Below, piece by piece: positions 9,394 to 17,999 of a stretch of 64,000 nucleotides of DNA (positions are counted from its first letter, which is position 1; every line of letters begins with the position of its first letter). The stretch spans positions 2,852,001-2,916,000 of the forward strand of contig NZ_CP095864.1 in NCBI RefSeq assembly GCF_023100845.1, written 5' to 3'. A program made the translations under genes and the position numbers. This DNA is from Gordonia sp. PP30 (GTDB lineage: Bacteria; Actinomycetota; Actinomycetes; Mycobacteriales; Mycobacteriaceae). The notes below the pieces were generated by a model. The model saw nothing but the letters and a program-made list of their open reading frames with translations. It made no database searches and had not been told where the DNA came from.

Positions 9394-9771
9394 GTGACCG
9401 TCTTCGACCAGCTCCGCCGGCTCGAGCCGATCTTCCACACGCCGGCGTTCGGCCGCACGCTCGACGACTTCGCCCGCCGGATGACCGACGACTACTGGGA
9501 GGTCGGCGCCTCCGGCACCCGGTACGGGCGTGCCGAGATCCTCGCGCACCTGGCGGCGTCGCCGCCCGTCGATGCCGGACAGGCGGGCTGGGCACTGAGC
9601 GAGGCCGGCATCGCCGAACTCGGCGGCGGCACGTACCTGTTCACCTACGCGCTCACCCAGGGCGGGCGACGGACCCGCCGCGCGACGCTCTGGGTCCGGG
9701 CCGGGGACGACTGGCAGATCCGCTATCACCAGGGCACCCTCTGCGGGCGAGCTTCCTCGTCGCAACTCTGA
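9394..9771 (+). CDS. NTF2/SnoaL-like small protein (DUF4440-type)
   Basis: A 125-residue soluble protein that reads like a cone-fold NTF2/DUF4440 member: an N-terminal helix (LRRLEPIFHTPAFGRTLDDFARRM), the DDYWEVGASGTRYGRAEIL segment usual for this fold, and a C-terminal strand WVRAGDDWQIRYHQGTL. No catalytic residues can be assigned, and these proteins may bind small ligands or act as enzymes. GTG 9394 is the only reasonable start. It follows the kasA terminator, so it has its own promoter. Function unknown. Confidence 0.75.
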   Translation: MTVFDQLRRLEPIFHTPAFGRTLDDFARRMTDDYWEVGASGTRYGRAEILAHLAASPPVDAGQAGWALSEAGIAELGGGTYLFTYALTQGGRRTRRATLWVRAGDDWQIRYHQGTLCGRASSSQL

Positions 9772-9960
9772 CAACTTCAGTCCCACTAGTCACTCGACTA
9801 CCATCTCGCCATGACACACCCGACGCACGACACGCCGACAATCCCGATGAACTACTGGCGCAACACACGTCACTCAAGGCATACTTTGTAGCAACAGTGT
9901 GCTATCCGGACGACAAGGCGTTGGGGAAGACGTTCCTCGTCGAACCGGAGGTGATGACAA

Positions 9961-10479
9961 GTGCGCAACTTGAACCAGTTTGCGGACCTGACGAGCGGTG
10001 TGGTCTACGTCCACGCCGCACCCGTCGCGCTGTGCCCGCATGTGGAGTGGGCTCTGGCGTCGACGCTGAACGCCCGCGCGGACCTGAAGTGGTCCGCGCA
10101 GGACGCCGAACCCGGCCGCATGCGTGCGACCGTGGACTGGGTGGGCCCGGTCGGCACCGGTGCCCGCCTGACCAACGCGCTGCGCGAATGGTCCGGTCTC
10201 CTCTTCGAGGTCACCGAGAACCCGAGCGAGGGCGTCGACGGTGAGCGCTTCGCGTACGTGCCCGGCCTCGGCCTGTGGCGCGGGTCGACCAGCGCCAACG
10301 GCGACGTGATCCTCGGCGAGCTGCAGCTGCGCGCGATGATCGACGCCCAGCCCGACAGCTTCGGCCTGGCCGGCGAGCTGGAAGCCGCGCTGGGTACCGC
10401 CTGGGACGAGGCGCTGGAGTCGTACCGGATGGGCGGCGTCGGCGCCGAGGTCACCTGGCTGCGCCAGCGCGTCGGCTGA
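9961..10479 (+). CDS. DUF3145 family protein
   Basis: A 172-residue protein that I recognise as the actinobacterial DUF3145 family (MRNLNQFADLTSGVVYVHAAP opening, PHVEWALASTL, GLWRGSTSANGDVILGE). It has no membrane segment or signal peptide and no known function. The start GTG 9961 has an excellent ribosome site GGAGGTGAT at 9948-9956. The 189 bases upstream contain a 26-codon open frame (9811-9891) that could be a leader but has no supporting signals. It converges on the membrane protein gene at 10519. Confidence 0.85.
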   Translation: MRNLNQFADLTSGVVYVHAAPVALCPHVEWALASTLNARADLKWSAQDAEPGRMRATVDWVGPVGTGARLTNALREWSGLLFEVTENPSEGVDGERFAYVPGLGLWRGSTSANGDVILGELQLRAMIDAQPDSFGLAGELEAALGTAWDEALESYRMGGVGAEVTWLRQRVG

Positions 10480-10518
10480 CCCGGCCCCGGCCGGACCAAA
10501 GGCCCGGCAAGGGCGGGA

Positions 10519-10941
10519 TCAGCGCGTCGGCAGTCCGCCCTTGTGCTTGCGCTCGGGGTCCACGGGCAGCCCGGCCCGGCGCTCGGTCTCATCCTGTTCC
10601 CGGGCCTTGCGCTCGGCGTGGATGATGTGCAGCGCCCGCGCGATCACCGACTCGATCGTGAGGACCACGCCGCAGACGATCGCCAGCGAACCGGGCACCA
10701 GGACCAGCAGGTCGTCGATCTGCTCCCACGCCTTCGGGCTCCACAGCGCCACCCAGGTCAGCAGCAGGGCGATCACCGTCGAGATCTCCCCGATGAAGTT
10801 GACCACCACGAAGGCGATCGCCACCTTCCGGTGACGCCGCACGGCCTTGCTGGAGAACTGGAAGTTCGCGGCGAAAGCGAGCAGCAGCACCGCGAACAGC
10901 GACAGCAGAATGCCGAAATCGTCGGGGGTCAGGTCACGCAT
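10519..10941 (-). CDS. Small integral membrane protein, unknown function
   Basis: 140 residues with three predicted membrane segments (about 9-29, 41-65 and 77-101), separated by a short basic loop (SSKAVRRHRK), and a charged C-terminal tail (HAERKAREQDETERR...). No family motif is recognised. The ATG at 10941 starts MRDLTPDDFG. It is alone between DUF3145 (convergent) and the baeRF gene. Confidence 0.75.
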   Translation of the reverse strand: MRDLTPDDFGILLSLFAVLLLAFAANFQFSSKAVRRHRKVAIAFVVVNFIGEISTVIALLLTWVALWSPKAWEQIDDLLVLVPGSLAIVCGVVLTIESVIARALHIIHAERKAREQDETERRAGLPVDPERKHKGGLPTR

Positions 10942-11052
10942 CGGCTCTCCCTCGTGTGTGCGGACGGCGCGCCGCTGGGCCGGTCCGGCGACCGGCCCAG
11001 CGCGACCTTAACCGACCGGGCCGGTCACCCGAAGCGCCTCCCCCGGACTCGC

Positions 11053-12120
11053 TCAGCGGGCCAGCGGATACCGCAGGCGGGCGACGGCGACGTCGTTCCA
11101 GATCTCCGCGGAGATCTCCGACGAGCGCACCGGCACCACCGTGCCGCCGCTGCCGAGTACGACGACCGCGAGCCTGCTCATCAGGTCGTAGCCGTCGTCG
11201 GCGTAGACGACCTCTCCGGTGACCCCGTCCAGCCGGCCGAGGGTGTCGACGGTGAAGTCGTACACGAGGGTGTCGACGGCACCGGCGACCGCCGCGCGCC
11301 CGATGTCGGCCAGATCGGTCGCCACCAGCCCCTTGCCCAGGCCGTCGGCGATGGTGTTCACCGTCGCCGTGGCCCGGCTCGCGTTGATCTCCGCCAGACC
11401 GGCCCGGATCGCCGCGTCGACCTGGTCCGGACGCAACTCGTCCGGGTTGCCCGGGACCACGACCACCTCGCGGCGCCCGCCGTAGTACTCGCGGAACATC
11501 CCCTCCAGCGGGTCGGTCGCGAACAAGAAGAGCGGGCGCTCGCCGGTCGGATCGGCGTGGGTGAGCACGGACTCGACCTTGGCCACCACGCGCTTGACGT
11601 AGGCCTCGAGGGTCTGCGTGCGGTCGTCGCCGTGCGCCCGGGCGTCGCCGAAGTCGGCGACCTTGAGCTCGTGCGCCTCGGTGGTGCCCGACGCCGCCCA
11701 CAGGTGCCACTCGTTGGCCGACAGCGTCACCGCGTACGCGCGCTGCGGGTTGGCGACCGACCGCACGATCTGTCCCAGATCCCAGTACTTGCCCACCTGC
11801 AGCTGCTGCTCGAGATGATTCGGCAGCACGAAGATCTCGGCGCCGTCGGCGGTGGCGAAGATCGCGAGCGACTGCGACAGCACGTCCCAGCAGTCGTCGT
11901 TCAGGATCCACTCGGTGATCGCGTGAAACGATTCCTGAATCGCATGATCGGCACCGCGCTCGCGGAGGGTCCGGATCGCCTGATCCATCGAGCTCTTCAC
12001 GGTGGTGCGGGCCACCTCGTACTCGGCGGCGGTGGCGGGCAGGTACACGGTGATCGCGTCCTGCCTCGGCTCCCCCATCTCGAGCAGTTCGGCGGTGGTC
12101 GGGAATTCGTAACGTGCCAC
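11053..12120 (-). CDS. baeRF-type (bacterial eRF1-fold) protein
   Basis: 355-residue cytoplasmic protein resembling the baeRF group, archaeo-eukaryotic release-factor-like proteins thought to act at the ribosome. Supporting segments are the opening YEFPTTAELLEMGEPRQDAITVYLP, the second-domain feature LFLFATDPLEGMFREYYGG, and the third eRF1/L7Ae-like domain with VDTLVYDF. The stop-codon/peptidyl-hydrolysis GGQ motif of true release factors is not evident; GRRE lies near the equivalent region. ATG 12120 lies just after an AGGAGGC-like ribosome site. The family call is moderate and the biochemical role unproven. Confidence 0.7.
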   Translation of the reverse strand: MARYEFPTTAELLEMGEPRQDAITVYLPATAAEYEVARTTVKSSMDQAIRTLRERGADHAIQESFHAITEWILNDDCWDVLSQSLAIFATADGAEIFVLPNHLEQQLQVGKYWDLGQIVRSVANPQRAYAVTLSANEWHLWAASGTTEAHELKVADFGDARAHGDDRTQTLEAYVKRVVAKVESVLTHADPTGERPLFLFATDPLEGMFREYYGGRREVVVVPGNPDELRPDQVDAAIRAGLAEINASRATATVNTIADGLGKGLVATDLADIGRAAVAGAVDTLVYDFTVDTLGRLDGVTGEVVYADDGYDLMSRLAVVVLGSGGTVVPVRSSEISAEIWNDVAVARLRYPLAR

Positions 12121-12227
12121 GAGACGTGCCTCCTAGTGCGGTGACCAGCGAGCCCCGTTCAGCCCGCTGAGCAGCCATTTCCGGCCCCGCGGGCCGATCC
12201 TGACCGCATCCTCAGAGTACCGCCGGG

Positions 12228-13142
12228 TCAAGCGGACAAATCGGCCAGGATGCCCTCATTGGTCTCGCTCCACAGCGGCTTGGCCCACGGGCCGAAGGGC
12301 CGGTCGGTCAGCACCACCGCGGCCGCGTTCCGCACCGGATCGACCCACAGGAAGGTCCCCGCCTGGCCGAAGTGCCCGAAGGTCTCCGGCGAGTGCGACG
12401 GGGCCGTCCAGTGCGGATTCTTCGTCCCCTTGAGTTCGGGGCCCAGCCCCCAGTCGTTCGGCCGGAACTTCCCGTAACCGGGCGTGAAGCCGTCGATCCC
12501 CGGGAACCACACCTCGCGGGCGCGGTCCGCGGTCCGCGGTGACAGCAGCCGGGGGGTCAGCAGATCCGCGGCGAAGCGGGTCAGATCGGCCACGGACGAC
12601 GACGCCCCGTGCCCGGCCGACCCGGTCAGGGACGTCCGGGTCATCCCGAGTGGCTCGCACACGGCCTCGCGCAGGTAGTCGCCGAACGCGATGCCGGTCG
12701 CGTCCTCGACGGTCTCGGCCAGCACCTCGTAGCCGGCGGACGAGTAGATCCGCTGTGTCCCCGGCTCGGCCACGGCGTCCCGTCCGTTCGAGCCCGCTGA
12801 GCCGTTCGAGCCCGCTGACCCGCTCGCGCCCCCTGAACCGTTCGAGCCCGCCGACCCGCTCGCGCCCCCTGAGCCCGTCGAAGGGCCGAGCCCGGACGCG
12901 TGCGACAGCAGGTGGGCGACAGTCGCGCCCGGCGGCCCGGCGGGGGTGTCCAGGTCCAGCGCACCCTCCTCCACGGCGACCAGAACCGCTTGCGCGACAA
13001 GCAGTTTGGTCACCGACGCCAGCGCGAACACGCGATCGGCGTCACCGTAGGCGGCGACCTCCCGGCCGGGTGCGATCACCGCCGCCGCGACGTGGTCGAC
13101 GGGCCAGTCGGCGAGTTGCTGCAGAGCCTCCACGCTGCGCAC
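12228..13142 (-). CDS. Serine hydrolase, beta-lactamase/class C PBP fold, with Gly-Ser repeat insertion
   Basis: 304-residue member of the serine beta-lactamase-like family (esterase or DD-peptidase type). The nucleophile motif is SVTK (SxxK) near residue 43, with LLSHASGLGP following, YSSAGYEVLAE as the YxN-like motif, and HFGQAGTFLW in place of KTG. No signal peptide is visible, so it is probably cytoplasmic. Between the SHASGLGP segment and the EPGTQRIYSSAGY segment there is an insertion of about 30 residues made only of G, S, A and N, encoded by a repeat (12786-12885). Homologues normally have only a short loop here. The fold should tolerate it because it is a surface loop. Substrate unknown. 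Confidence 0.85.
   Translation of the reverse strand: MRSVEALQQLADWPVDHVAAAVIAPGREVAAYGDADRVFALASVTKLLVAQAVLVAVEEGALDLDTPAGPPGATVAHLLSHASGLGPSTGSGGASGSAGSNGSGGASGSAGSNGSAGSNGRDAVAEPGTQRIYSSAGYEVLAETVEDATGIAFGDYLREAVCEPLGMTRTSLTGSAGHGASSSVADLTRFAADLLTPRLLSPRTADRAREVWFPGIDGFTPGYGKFRPNDWGLGPELKGTKNPHWTAPSHSPETFGHFGQAGTFLWVDPVRNAAAVVLTDRPFGPWAKPLWSETNEGILADLSA
12786..12885. repeat. Repeat array inside the serine hydrolase gene
   Basis: About 100 bases of near-identical units: GTTCGAGCCCGCTGA(G/C)CC occurs three times, alternating with GCTCGCGCCCCCTGA blocks, and ends with CTGAGCCCGTCGAAGGG. The units share the CTGAGCC/GTCGAAG signature with intergenic repeats at 14.2 and 19.5 kb. The array keeps the frame and encodes the GSGGASGSAGSNG repeats of the hydrolase. 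Confidence 0.8.
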
Positions 13143-13159
13143 CCTACCCGCGGCGGGTG

Positions 13160-14122
13160 TCAGCGGGTGCTGGTCGCGGGAGTCCGGGTCGTCGCGCGGG
13201 GCGTCGTGGTGGCCGGGGCGGCGGGCGCCACCGTCGATCCGGCGGGCGCCTCGAAGGACTCGACCGTCTCCTCCGGATGTTCCTTGACGAGCTCCGGATC
13301 GTCGACGGTGCCCTTCACCACATCCGCCGGCAGGTCCTTGACGTCGCCGTCGAGAATCGCGTTCACCCGCTCCGGCGGGACATCGCAGCGGTTGAGCGCT
13401 TCACCCACCCACCGCGTGGTGAGTTGATCGATCCCGGCCGCGTGGGCGTCCTGGACGGTGCCGGAGACGAGGTTCTCCGGCTTGATCTGGCCGGTGACCA
13501 GGGCGGCCTCCTTGCAGACGTGGAAGACGGTGCCGCCCTTGGACGAGTACCAGACCTCGTTCTTGTCGGTCAGCTGCTCCACGATGTTGATCTCGGCCGA
13601 GTACTGCTCCTTCGACGGCGCATCCTTGTCGTAGGAGAACACGCCGACGATGATCGCCACCGCGATCGCGACCGCGCCGAGGATGCCCTTCTGCTTCCCG
13701 TCCATGTTCTTGTCGAGGAAGATCAGGACGATCAGCGGCAAGAACGCCAGCACCGTCATGATGACGCCGAGCTGGTTCTGGATGAAGAACCTGGTCTTGT
13801 CCTTCTCCGAGGCCGGGTCGTAGCGGTTGGCCTTCTTCCACAGCAGCGAGCCGCCGAGGGTGAGCGCACCGATCGCGACGATCAGGCCGATGATCAGCCA
13901 GGTGTTGACCGGCTTGTCCGGAAGCAGCGCCCAGACGATGGTGAAGATCTCCAGCCCGATCGCGGCCAGCCACAGCACCATCGCGACGATGCGCAGTTTC
14001 AGCGCGGTCGACTTGGCCTCCGGCGAGGCCTCGAAGCCGCCGCCCCCGGTCGTCTTGTTCTGCTTGGCGATGTCTGCGCCCCGCTGGGCGCGTGATCGGG
14101 TGGGCTTCTTCTCTTCGGCCAT
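13160..14122 (-). CDS. Multi-pass membrane protein of unknown function
   Basis: 320 residues. A basic N-terminus (KKPTRSRAQRG) is followed by four predicted membrane segments at about 43-66, 74-94, 118-136 and 148-163, then a soluble C-terminal region of about 150 residues (two cysteines, in FHVCKEA and LNRCDVP) ending in a Thr/Ala/Pro-rich tail. It contains a repeated theme of DVKDLPADVV / DDPELVKEHPEE. No family recognised. The start ATG 14122 follows a GGAGGAAGA ribosome site. It lies 17 bases upstream of the serine hydrolase start, so the two are probably cotranscribed. The C-terminal domain is probably extracytoplasmic. Confidence 0.8.
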   Translation of the reverse strand: MAEEKKPTRSRAQRGADIAKQNKTTGGGGFEASPEAKSTALKLRIVAMVLWLAAIGLEIFTIVWALLPDKPVNTWLIIGLIVAIGALTLGGSLLWKKANRYDPASEKDKTRFFIQNQLGVIMTVLAFLPLIVLIFLDKNMDGKQKGILGAVAIAVAIIVGVFSYDKDAPSKEQYSAEINIVEQLTDKNEVWYSSKGGTVFHVCKEAALVTGQIKPENLVSGTVQDAHAAGIDQLTTRWVGEALNRCDVPPERVNAILDGDVKDLPADVVKGTVDDPELVKEHPEETVESFEAPAGSTVAPAAPATTTPRATTRTPATSTR

Positions 14123-14229
14123 CTCTTCCTCCAGGTCGGTGGTCGCCGATCAGCGTAATGCCCGCGAAATCCACCCCTCGACCCGCACTTCGCGAAAGCC
14201 CCGGAACACCGCCCGGCCGCGCCGCCGGA

Positions 14230-14282
14230 GGCTTCGACGAACTCAGCCGGCGGGGGCGGGGGCTTCGACAAGCTCAGCCGGC
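14230..14282. repeat. Two direct copies of a 22-bp intergenic repeat
   Basis: GGCTTCGACGAACTCAGCCGGC (14230-14251) recurs with two changes at 14261-14282, separated by a G-rich 9-base spacer. A third partial copy (GCTCAGCCGAC) overlaps the end of the alcohol dehydrogenase. This CTTCGACAAGCTCAG-type repeat is common between genes of GC-rich actinobacteria. Confidence 0.75.
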
Positions 14283-14290
14283 AATGGAGC

Positions 14291-15427
14291 TCAGCCGACG
14301 CGATCGGCGTCGGTGTACCTGATCACGCCGCGGATGTTGCGCCCCTCCAGCATGTCCGCGTACCCGTCGTTGATCTGGTCGAGCGTGTACTGACGGGTGA
14401 TCATGTCCTCGATGTTGAGCTTGCCCATCCGGTACATCGACAGCAGGTTCGGGATGTCGAGCTTGGGGTTGGCGCCGCCGAAGATCGAGCCCTGCAGGTT
14501 CTTCTGCAGCAGGGTCAGCATGGACAGGTTCAGCGTCACCTGGTTCTCGGCCATGTTGCCCATGCCGGTCAGCACACAGGTGCCGTTCTTGGCGGTGATG
14601 CTCATCCAGGTGTCGACGTCGGACCCGTGCACCTCGCCGACCGTCACGATCACCTTCTTGCACATCCGCCAGCCGGTGGCCTCGCCGATCGCCCCCATCG
14701 CCTCCTCGACCGACGCGAACGCGGCGGTCGCCCCGAATTTGAGGGCCTGCTCGCGCTTCCACTCCACCGGATCGATGGCGAACACGTTGCGTGCCCCCGC
14801 GATCACCGCGCCCTGCAGCGCGGCGGTGCCGACGCCGCCGACACCGACGATGGCGACGTCCTCCCCCGGCCGCACGTCGCCGCTGCGCGTCGAGCTGCCG
14901 TAGCCGGTCGGGATGCCGCAGCCGCACAGCGCGGCGACCTCGAACGGGATGTCGTCGTCGATCTTCACCGCGGACGCCTCGTGCACCACCATGTACGGCG
15001 AGAACGTGCCGAGGAGGGTCATCGGGTAGACCGGTTCACCGGCGGCGGTGTGGATGCGGAAGGTGTGGTCGGACACGGCCTCGCCCTGGAGCAGCATGGC
15101 GCCCATGTCGCAGAGGTTGGCGACGCCCTCCCGGCACGACGCGCACTTGCCGCACGACGGGATGAAGCTGAGCACCACGTGATCGCCCACCGCGAAGTCG
15201 GTGACGCCCTCGCCCACCTGCTCCACCACGCCGGCGCCCTCGTGACCACCGAGGATCGGGAAGCCGGCCATCGGGATGCCGCCGGTCATCAGGTGATGAT
15301 CGGAGTGACACATCCCGGCCGCTTCCATCCGGATCTTGATCTCGTGCGCCTTCGGGTCGCCGATCTCGATCTCCTCGATCCGCCACGGCGTGTTCAGTTC
15401 CCGGAGGATTGCACCCTTAGTCTTCAA
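14291..15427 (-). CDS. NDMA-dependent alcohol dehydrogenase (zinc, medium-chain family)
   Basis: 378-residue zinc alcohol dehydrogenase of the group with tightly bound nicotinamide cofactor, assayed with N,N-dimethyl-4-nitrosoaniline and probably paired with mycofactocin in vivo. Catalytic-zinc motifs MCHSDHH and GGHEGAGVV are present; the structural-zinc cysteines are CGKCASCREGVANLC; the nucleotide fold is VGVGGVGTAALQGA. The MKTKGAIL opening is standard for the family; the start codon is TTG at 15427 with a GA-rich ribosome site. It follows the FadD5-type ligase on the same strand after a 129-base gap with a hairpin and a KstR-like box. It probably oxidises an alcohol to an aldehyde that enters acyl metabolism. 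Confidence 0.9.
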   Translation of the reverse strand: MKTKGAILRELNTPWRIEEIEIGDPKAHEIKIRMEAAGMCHSDHHLMTGGIPMAGFPILGGHEGAGVVEQVGEGVTDFAVGDHVVLSFIPSCGKCASCREGVANLCDMGAMLLQGEAVSDHTFRIHTAAGEPVYPMTLLGTFSPYMVVHEASAVKIDDDIPFEVAALCGCGIPTGYGSSTRSGDVRPGEDVAIVGVGGVGTAALQGAVIAGARNVFAIDPVEWKREQALKFGATAAFASVEEAMGAIGEATGWRMCKKVIVTVGEVHGSDVDTWMSITAKNGTCVLTGMGNMAENQVTLNLSMLTLLQKNLQGSIFGGANPKLDIPNLLSMYRMGKLNIEDMITRQYTLDQINDGYADMLEGRNIRGVIRYTDADRVG

Positions 15428-15489
15428 CTTCCCGACCTCACTCGAATGTCCTTGCCGCCGAACGGGAATCCGGCGGCACCGATACGAAA

Positions 15490-15531
15490 CGCGCGGTGAC
15501 CCGCTCTCCTTGTGAGCGTAGTCACCGCGCG
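15490..15531 (-). terminator. Hairpin between fadD5 and the alcohol dehydrogenase
   Basis: 11-bp perfect arms (CGCGCGGTGAC 15490-15500 with 15521-15531) enclose a second 5-bp stem (CGCTC/GAGCG). It lies 26 bases beyond the fadD5 stop on the minus strand, so it probably ends or attenuates that transcript before the dehydrogenase. Confidence 0.65.
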
Positions 15532-15538
15532 CCGAAAT

Positions 15539-15552
15539 TGGAACACGTTCCA
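15539..15552. promoter_or_regulatory. KstR-like box
   Basis: TGGAACACGTTCCA fits the published KstR consensus TnnAACnnGTTnnA exactly and is palindromic except for its two central bases. It lies just past the fadD5 stop and 112 bases before the alcohol dehydrogenase start, with the hairpin 15490-15531 in between. By chance a 14-mer with these fixed bases should occur about once in a window of this size, so it is only a candidate. Confidence 0.4.
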
Positions 15553-15556
15553 GTTC

Positions 15557-17152
15557 TTAGTTTGCGAGCCCCTCGTCCTTGCCGCCGTAGGCGTCGCGGA
15601 GCTTCGGCTTGACCACCTTGCCCCCGGCGTTGCGCGGCAGCTCATCGACGACGACGAGATCCTTCGGGTGCTTGAAACGGGCCAGATTCTCGTTCAGGTA
15701 CGGCTCGATCTCCGCCAGTGTCAGCGACTCGATGCCCTCCATGAGCACTACGACGGCCACCGGCACCTCGCCCCACTTGGCGTGCGGGCGGCCGATGATC
15801 GCGGCCTCCAGTATCGACGGGTGCCCGAACAGCACGTTCTCCACCTCGGCGCAGTAGATGTTCTCGCCGCCGGAGATGATCATGTCCTTCGCCCGGTCGA
15901 CGACGTAGAGGAAGCCCTCCTCGTCCTGCCGCACCAGGTCGCCGGAGTGGAACCAGCCGCCGCGGAACGCCTCCGCGGTGCCCTCCGGGTTCCGCCAGTA
16001 CCCGGCCATCAGATTCGGGCCACGGTAGACGATCTCGCCCACCTCTCCGGGAGTCACGTCCTCACCGGCCGGGTCGATGATGCGCGCGGTCACCGCGGGC
16101 ACCACCTTGCCGATGGACCCGATCTTGCGCAGCGCGTCCTTGCCTTCGAGCACGCAGGTGATCGGCGACATCTCGGTCTGCCCGAAGACCGCGACGTTCA
16201 CCGCGTCCGGGAAGGTCTCGTTCATCGCGTTCAGCACCGTGTCCGACGCCGGGGCGGCGCCCCATGAGATCACCCGCAGCTTCAGGTCGCGCGGCCGCGC
16301 CTGCTGCGCCGCGCAGACGGCCTGCCACTGGACCGGCACCAGGAAGATCGACGTCGTCCCCTCGGCTTCCAGGACGTCGAGAAGCTGATCCGGGTCGAAC
16401 GCGCCCAGCGGGTGGATCACCGACAGCGCACCCGTCTGGAACAGCGGCGCCATCGCGCCCAGGCCGGCGATGTGGAACAGCGGCGCCACGCACGAGCCGA
16501 CGTCGTCGGGATTGGTGGACAGCGCCTGGATGGTGGTCAGCGCCTGCGACTGCATGTTCTGGTGGGTAAGCATGGCGCCCTTGGGCTTTCCGGTGGTGCC
16601 CGAGGTGTACATGATGAGCGCGACGGTGTCCTCCGGGATGTCGATCTCCGGCAGATCGGATTCCTCGGCGACCAGATCCTCGTACGCCAGGTGCGCGTCG
16701 TTCTGCGTCTCCCCGACCACGATGAGATCCCGGATCCCGCCGGTCATCCCCGCGACGGCGTCGGCGAGCGGCGCCAGCAGCGTCTCGGTGACGATCACCT
16801 CGGCGCCGGAGTCCTGTACCAGGAACCCGACCTCCGGCGGCGTCATCCGGATGTTCACCGGCACCGGAATCGCGCCGATCAGGTTGGCCGCGAAGACCAG
16901 CTCCACGTACTCGGGGCGATTGAGCATCACGACCAGGATCCGGTCGCCGAAGCCGACCCCGCGGCGGCGCAGCGCGGCGGCGAGCCGATGCGTCCGGTCG
17001 TCGAGTTCCTTCCAGGTGGTCACCTCGCCCAGGAACTTGAGGGCCGGCTTGTCCGGGGTCATCGCCGCGTGGCGGCGCACCTGGTTGTTCCAGTGGTTCC
17101 GGCGCGATCGGATCGGCTCCGAGTTCGGCTCGAGGCCCAGGGCGTTGGTCAC
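15557..17152 (-). CDS. fadD5: Long-chain acyl-CoA synthetase, FadD5-type
   Basis: AMP-forming fatty acid-CoA ligase (531 aa) that activates carboxylic acids as acyl-adenylate and then acyl-CoA. Motifs: P-loop MYTSGTTGKPKG, adenylate motif AVFGQTEMSP, WFHSGDL, and the hinge region DRAKDMIISGGENIYC, with catalytic lysine in GGKVVKPKLR. Long stretches (HPLGAFDPDQLLDVLEAEG, LVPVQWQAVCAAQQARPRDL) match M. tuberculosis FadD5 closely. Start GTG 17152 has GAAGGAGA just upstream; the 22 extra residues of the longer frame lack signals. The crotonase gene ends 46 bases upstream on the same strand, so the pair forms an acyl activation/beta-oxidation unit. Confidence 0.9.
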   Translation of the reverse strand: MTNALGLEPNSEPIRSRRNHWNNQVRRHAAMTPDKPALKFLGEVTTWKELDDRTHRLAAALRRRGVGFGDRILVVMLNRPEYVELVFAANLIGAIPVPVNIRMTPPEVGFLVQDSGAEVIVTETLLAPLADAVAGMTGGIRDLIVVGETQNDAHLAYEDLVAEESDLPEIDIPEDTVALIMYTSGTTGKPKGAMLTHQNMQSQALTTIQALSTNPDDVGSCVAPLFHIAGLGAMAPLFQTGALSVIHPLGAFDPDQLLDVLEAEGTTSIFLVPVQWQAVCAAQQARPRDLKLRVISWGAAPASDTVLNAMNETFPDAVNVAVFGQTEMSPITCVLEGKDALRKIGSIGKVVPAVTARIIDPAGEDVTPGEVGEIVYRGPNLMAGYWRNPEGTAEAFRGGWFHSGDLVRQDEEGFLYVVDRAKDMIISGGENIYCAEVENVLFGHPSILEAAIIGRPHAKWGEVPVAVVVLMEGIESLTLAEIEPYLNENLARFKHPKDLVVVDELPRNAGGKVVKPKLRDAYGGKDEGLAN

Positions 17153-17198
17153 GGATTCTCCTTCGGATGGGTCTGCGGGTGGAAACGACATGCCGCCG

Positions 17199-17999
17199 TC
17201 AGCGGCCGGACGCGGCAAAGGCGGCGATGGCCGCCTGAAACTGGGGAGACTGGAGCAGCCGCGTCTGACCGGCGATCTCGCGGTCGACTGCGGCGTCGTA
17301 CTGGGCGAGCGTGGCGCCGTCGAGAGCCGCCTTGGTGAGTGCCAGCGCCTGGGGCGACGAGCCGAGCAGCCGGGCCGTCGCCCGGTCGACGACGCACGCG
17401 AGCCCTTCGGCCTCCTCGGCGCAGCCGTTGATCAGGCCGCACTCCGCGGCCTCGGTGGCGTACAGCTTCTCGCCGAGCAGGGCCATGGCGTTGGCCCGCG
17501 CGCGGCCCAACGAGGCCGCGAAGGTGGCGGTCGCGGCACCGTCGGGCATCAGCCCGATACCGACGAAGCTCAGCAGGAAGTAGCTGCGGGCGGTCGCGTA
17601 GATCAGGTCCGCGGCCACCGCGAGCGACGCCCCGATCCCGACGGCGGGACCGTCGACCGCGGCGATCACCGGCATCGGCAGCGCCCGGACGGCACCGATC
17701 AGGCGGGAGCCGTTCTCGATGATCGCCCGCGACGCCGCCTCGTCGAACCCGCCCGAAGCGGCCGAATCGGAGGCCATCCCGGCGACATCGGCACCGGCGC
17801 AGAACGCCTCGCCGCGGCCGGAGAGCACCACCACCCGCACGCGGTCATCGGCGGCCCAGTCGGCGCAGAGGCCGATGACGCGCCGGGAGGCGGCTCCGTC
17901 GAGGGCGTTCATCCGGCCCGGCCGGTCGATCACCAACCGGGCGACCCCGGCGTCGTCGATCCCGCTCCGGATCCCGTCCACCTCGTCGTGCAGCGTCAT
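17199..17999 (-). CDS. Enoyl-CoA hydratase/isomerase family protein
   Basis: Crotonase-fold enzyme (266 aa), probably hydrating or isomerising an unsaturated acyl-CoA. The oxyanion-hole segments are GRGEAFCAGADVAGM (about 69-83) and GPAVGIGASLAVAADL (about 117-132). In the second, the usual catalytic Glu144 equivalent is not evident, and IGLMPDGAAT stands where Glu164 enzymes have E-GxxPxxG, so an isomerase or other activity is possible. Start ATG 17999, with AGAGGAA before it; the longer frame to 18104 crosses the promoter. It leads the crotonase-fadD5 unit, divergent from the TetR gene at 18170. Confidence 0.88.
   Translation of the reverse strand: MTLHDEVDGIRSGIDDAGVARLVIDRPGRMNALDGAASRRVIGLCADWAADDRVRVVVLSGRGEAFCAGADVAGMASDSAASGGFDEAASRAIIENGSRLIGAVRALPMPVIAAVDGPAVGIGASLAVAADLIYATARSYFLLSFVGIGLMPDGAATATFAASLGRARANAMALLGEKLYATEAAECGLINGCAEEAEGLACVVDRATARLLGSSPQALALTKAALDGATLAQYDAAVDREIAGQTRLLQSPQFQAAIAAFAASGR

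Noticed and set aside
9811..9891. 26-codon open frame upstream of DUF3145 as possible leader peptide
   Set aside because: No ribosome site, no regulatory run of rare or identical codons, and no attenuator hairpin before DUF3145.
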